DNA of 7,626 bases, taken from assembly GCA_003557585.1 (NCBI GenBank), contig PWOE01000121.1, forward strand, positions 1 through 7,626, in the 5' to 3' direction. Positions 6,188-7,626 of this stretch are shown here, one piece after another; within the stretch, counting starts at the first letter, position 1, and the number at the start of each line of letters is the position of its first letter. The notes under the pieces are model-generated. The model did no database searches, was not told the DNA's origin, and saw only the letters and a list, made by a program, of their open reading frames with translations. This stretch comes from Candidatus Nealsoniibacteriota bacterium. GTDB lineage: Bacteria > Patescibacteriota > Minisyncoccia > Minisyncoccales > CSSED10-335. Made by a program: the position numbers and the translations under genes.

Positions 6188-6634
6188 ATGAAGGTTATTC
6201 TCATACAAGACGTTGAAGGATTAGGAAAAAAATATGATGTTAAAAATGTAAGTAATGGTTATGCTAGAAACCATCTTTTACCTAATAATTTAGTTAAAGA
6301 AGCTACCAAAGAAGCTCTTAAATGGCTGGAGATGCAGAGTGAAATTATTGAAAAAGAGAGAGAAGAAGAGCTTAAGAAGATTCAAAAAACAGTTTCGAAG
6401 ATTGATGGTTTTGAATTGAATTTCACGGTTAAAGTTGGAGACAAAGGTCAGCTTTTTGAATCAATTAATGAACAAAAGATAAAGGATGCACTCAAAGAAG
6501 AAGCTGGGGTTGAAGTTTCAAAAAAACAAGTAGTTTTAAGTGAGCCAATTAAAGAAGTGGGGGAGTTCTCTCTTAAAATTAATTTTGATCACAATTTAGA
6601 AGCAAATATTAAAGTTCTTGTATCTGAAGAATAA
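6188..6634 (+). CDS. rplI: 50S ribosomal protein bL9
   Basis: bL9 binds 23S rRNA near the L1 stalk base and reaches out from the large subunit; it is linked to reading-frame maintenance. The N-terminal rRNA-binding domain shows MKVILIQDVEGLGKKYDV (1-18) and the diagnostic NGYARNHLLP (23-32). A charged, helix-forming connector (about 40-75) leads to the C-terminal domain, with GQLFESINEQKI (87-98) corresponding to the conserved GKLFGSVT-type segment. The 148-residue length is essentially that of E. coli bL9 (149), so both domains are complete. The gap from the protease stop is 42 bp and lacks a Shine-Dalgarno. pyrG follows after 8 bp, suggesting co-transcription. To my knowledge some CPR lineages lack bL9, so its presence narrows the possible hosts. 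Confidence 0.95.
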   Translation: MKVILIQDVEGLGKKYDVKNVSNGYARNHLLPNNLVKEATKEALKWLEMQSEIIEKEREEELKKIQKTVSKIDGFELNFTVKVGDKGQLFESINEQKIKDALKEEAGVEVSKKQVVLSEPIKEVGEFSLKINFDHNLEANIKVLVSEE

Positions 6635-6642
6635 TTAATTTG

Positions 6643-7626
6643 ATGCCAAAGATAATTTTCATTGCTGGAGGAGTAATGTCAGGAATAGGCAAGGGAATTG
6701 CCACATCCAGTATCGGCAAAATCCTTCAAGGTAAAGGTTTCAAGGTCACAGCAATTAAGATTGACCCATATATCAACATCGATGCAGGAACAATGAACCC
6801 CGTTGAACATGGGGAAGTTTTTGTTACTGAAGATGGTCTGGAATGCGATCAAGACATAGGCAACTATGAAAGATTTCTTTCGGAAAATCTCTACAAGGAC
6901 AATTATATGACCACGGGAAGAGTCTATCTTGAGGTAATTAAAAAAGAAAGAAACTTAGATTTCAAAGGAAGGTGCGTCGAGGTTGTGCCCCATATTCCAG
7001 AAGAAGTAATATCTAGAATCAATAAAGCAGGTAAAAAAAATAAAGCTGACTTTGTCTTGGTTGAGATAGGGGGCACCGTTGGTGAGTATCAAAATCTCTT
7101 GTTTCTTGAAGCGGCAAGAATGATGCGCCTGCAAAGACCAAAAGATGTCTTGTTTATCTTGATGACTTATCTACCAATTCCGAATGTTATTGGTGAAATG
7201 AAGACCAAGCCGACTCAAAATGCAGTTAGATCGTTGAATGAGGCTGGAATTCAGCCAGATATCATCCTAGGTAGGTCTAGTAAGCCGTTAGATCAACCGA
7301 GAAAAAGAAAGATATCTATGTTTTGCAATATTGAGCCTCAAGATATAATTTCAGCTCCTGACGTCGATTTGATCTATGAGATTCCAATGAACTTTGAAAA
7401 AGATAAATTAAGCAACAGAATTCTCAAGAAGTTCAAGATGCGATCACGCAAGAAAGATTTAAAAGAATGGAGAAAATTGGTTAGTCAAATAAGAAGAGCT
7501 GAAAAGGTGGTAAAGATAGGTATAGTTGGCAAATATTTTGAAACAGGAGACTTCACTTTAAAAGACTCGTATCTCTCAGTTATTGAATCAATTAAATATG
7601 CTGCTTGGCACTTCAAAAGAAAGCCA
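6643..7626 (+). CDS. pyrG: CTP synthase, N-terminal 328 codons (runs off the right edge)
   Basis: CTP synthase makes CTP from UTP, ATP and glutamine in the cytoplasm. The synthetase (amidoligase) domain is complete (about 1-265): P-loop GGVMSGIGKG (9-18), KIDPYINIDAGTM (39-51), HGEVFVTEDG (56-65), DIGNYERF (71-78), EIGGTVGE (141-148) and KTKPTQNAV (187-195). D71 and E141 align with the Mg-binding acidic residues, and K187, K189 and Q192 belong to the UTP-binding segment. The glutaminase domain begins near 290 (VKIGIVGKY), but its catalytic Cys-His-Glu lie beyond the window. The full protein is usually about 535 residues. The SGIGKG wording and N instead of H in KTKPTQNAV differ from E. coli-type enzymes. 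ATG 6643 is chosen because the conserved domain begins at once; a TTG one codon earlier is possible. Gln-Asp-Tyr-type glutaminase residues cannot be judged here. Confidence 0.95.
   Translation, partial: MPKIIFIAGGVMSGIGKGIATSSIGKILQGKGFKVTAIKIDPYINIDAGTMNPVEHGEVFVTEDGLECDQDIGNYERFLSENLYKDNYMTTGRVYLEVIKKERNLDFKGRCVEVVPHIPEEVISRINKAGKKNKADFVLVEIGGTVGEYQNLLFLEAARMMRLQRPKDVLFILMTYLPIPNVIGEMKTKPTQNAVRSLNEAGIQPDIILGRSSKPLDQPRKRKISMFCNIEPQDIISAPDVDLIYEIPMNFEKDKLSNRILKKFKMRSRKKDLKEWRKLVSQIRRAEKVVKIGIVGKYFETGDFTLKDSYLSVIESIKYAAWHFKRKP

Noticed and set aside
1..7626. CRISPR arrays, insertion sequences, prophage or toxin-antitoxin genes
   Set aside because: No repeated units, transposase-like frames or terminal inverted repeats were seen. 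The window is a compact housekeeping region.

Overview
The window looks like chromosomal DNA from a low-GC, streamlined bacterium, most likely a member of the Patescibacteria (CPR), perhaps of the Parcubacteria group. This rests on several weak signs taken together: AT-rich sequence, tight spacing, almost no Shine-Dalgarno sequences, an unusually short HrcA, a CTP synthase with the 'SGIGKG' P-loop wording, and retained bL9, which to my knowledge some other CPR branches lack. The lineage is inferred, not proven. All readable stops are TAA except hrcA, which ends in a TGA inside an ATGA overlap, so the standard code fits.

Layout. At the left edge (1-419, minus strand) is the N-terminal part of a membrane glycosyltransferase of the GT39/ArnT-like kind. 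It is divergent from the rest. The 130-bp gap between it and hrcA holds a CIRCE operator (484-510) and two back-to-back promoters. Rightward from CIRCE runs a complete class I heat-shock operon: hrcA (550-1260), grpE (1257-1733), dnaK (1763-3670) and dnaJ (3701-4795). A tRNA-Lys(UUU) gene (4796-4867) begins on the base after the dnaJ stop codon, and a hairpin terminator follows (4881-4910). A new promoter then drives a C-terminal processing protease of family S41 (4982-6145). After it come ribosomal protein bL9 (rplI, 6188-6634) and, 8 bp on, the first 328 codons of CTP synthase (pyrG, 6643 to the right edge).

How the genes work together. DnaK, DnaJ and GrpE are the Hsp70 folding machine: DnaJ delivers substrates and stimulates ATP hydrolysis, and GrpE exchanges the nucleotide. 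HrcA represses the operon, including its own gene, by binding CIRCE, which here covers the -35 box. The tRNA has no visible promoter of its own and would be cut from the heat-shock transcript. The genes to the right are housekeeping (envelope proteolysis, ribosome, pyrimidine nucleotides) and appear independent of the stress circuit.

No new multi-gene system is visible. The points worth a second look are regulatory or structural: a CIRCE variant with a matched change in both arms, an HrcA lacking about 100 central residues, the tRNA abutting dnaJ, a probably leaderless protease mRNA, a shared extended -10 promoter signature, and the lack of Shine-Dalgarno sequences.
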